In this document: one piece after another, positions 13,515-13,587 of the stretch | Layout: every line of letters begins with the position of its first letter | How positions within the stretch are numbered: the first letter of the stretch is position 1 | Origin: an uncultured Atopobiaceae bacterium | GTDB taxonomy: Bacteria; Actinomycetota; Coriobacteriia; Coriobacteriales; Atopobiaceae | Direction of reading: 5' to 3' | NCBI GenBank assembly: GCA_944321005.1 | Contig: CALUJT010000030.1 | Span: 1 to 13,587 of the forward strand | Length of the DNA stretch: 13,587 nt | The notes under the pieces: model-generated | The model's database searches: none | Seen by the model: only the letters and a program-made list of their open reading frames with translations | Told to the model about the DNA's origin: nothing | Position numbers and translations under genes: made by a program

Positions 13515-13552
13515 TGACAGCTTGCTCAGGCCATGACAGCCTGCTCAGGTCA
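13515..13552 (+). repeat. Two tandem 19-bp repeats after nrdG
   Basis: The 19-mers TGACAGCTTGCTCAGGCCA (13515-13533) and TGACAGCCTGCTCAGGTCA (13534-13552) are directly adjacent and differ at two positions. The second copy runs into the terminal palindrome, which repeats the same TGACAG and TGCTCAGG words in inverted form. The unit looks like an intergenic repeat family rather than a coding or promoter sequence. Confidence 0.8.
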
Positions 13553-13587
13553 AACTGTCATGGGCCCATGACAGTTTGACCTGAGCA
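13542..13587. repeat. Perfect 46-bp palindrome at the window end
   Basis: Bases 13542-13564 and 13565-13587 are exact reverse complements (23 bp per arm, no loop, centre GGGCCC). Sub-words TGACAG/CTGTCA and TGCTCAGG/CCTGAGCA recur in the preceding tandem repeat. In RNA it would form a very stable hairpin 44 nt after the nrdG stop and could end transcription, although any T-run lies outside the window. It may extend past the edge. Confidence 0.85.

Noticed and set aside
13515..13587. Start of a CRISPR array
   Set aside because: The 19-bp units are directly adjacent with no unique spacers and merge into a palindrome; no cas gene is present.

Overview
The window is about 13.6 kb of high-GC bacterial DNA. 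It holds ten protein genes, one of them cut by the left edge. Gene content (oxygen-sensitive class III ribonucleotide reductase, a KdpDE-like regulator pair, TrkA-type proteins), the strong G/C third-codon bias and the protein sequence style suggest a host-associated anaerobic actinobacterium, most likely Coriobacteriia (Olsenella/Atopobium/Collinsella-like). That placement is an inference from sequence style, not a database result.

Region 1 (2-6231, + strand) is a cation-homeostasis block. It contains the C-terminal part of a KdpD-like sensor kinase, an overlapping KdpE-like response regulator, a 205-bp gap carrying an 11-bp-phased CTTAAT repeat that looks like the regulator's operator, a 947-residue P-type ATPase, and two consecutive NAD-binding TrkA/RCK proteins 6 and 9 nt apart. 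The ATPase is not KdpB. Its transmembrane motifs (PEGLL, NSNMPE, IDLGTDM) match the Na+/K+-ATPase (P2C) class. No channel subunit (TrkH/KtrB) is visible in the window.

Region 2 (6247-8972, - strand) is a metabolic cluster read leftwards: a class I/II aminotransferase, a Cof-type HAD phosphatase 9 nt behind it, a pair of REP-like palindromes, and a nitroreductase-family flavoprotein. A 12-bp-stem hairpin separates the convergent trkA and nitroreductase ends.

Region 3 (8973-13497, + strand) is the anaerobic ribonucleotide reductase locus. A 362-bp divergent control region carries a TTGACA promoter, two NrdR-box-like sites, an upstream array of TATC-type repeats with 11-bp phasing, and a leader hairpin. 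It drives nrdD (740 aa). The activase gene nrdG, normally next to nrdD, lies 1.38 kb downstream. Between them sit a long inverted repeat, a short promoter-hairpin unit that looks like a small non-coding RNA, and a lower-GC gene whose product fuses an Abi_2/AbiF-type HEPN domain (motif R-x4-H) to an NTF2/SnoaL-like domain. The abi-like stop lies 6 nt before the nrdG start, so nrdG is probably co-translated with it. This RNA plus HEPN/NTF2 gene, placed inside an essential anaerobic-growth locus, is the best candidate in the window for an undescribed defence or toxin-antitoxin-like system.

The right edge (13515-13587) holds two tandem 19-bp repeats running into a perfect 46-bp palindrome that the window end may cut.
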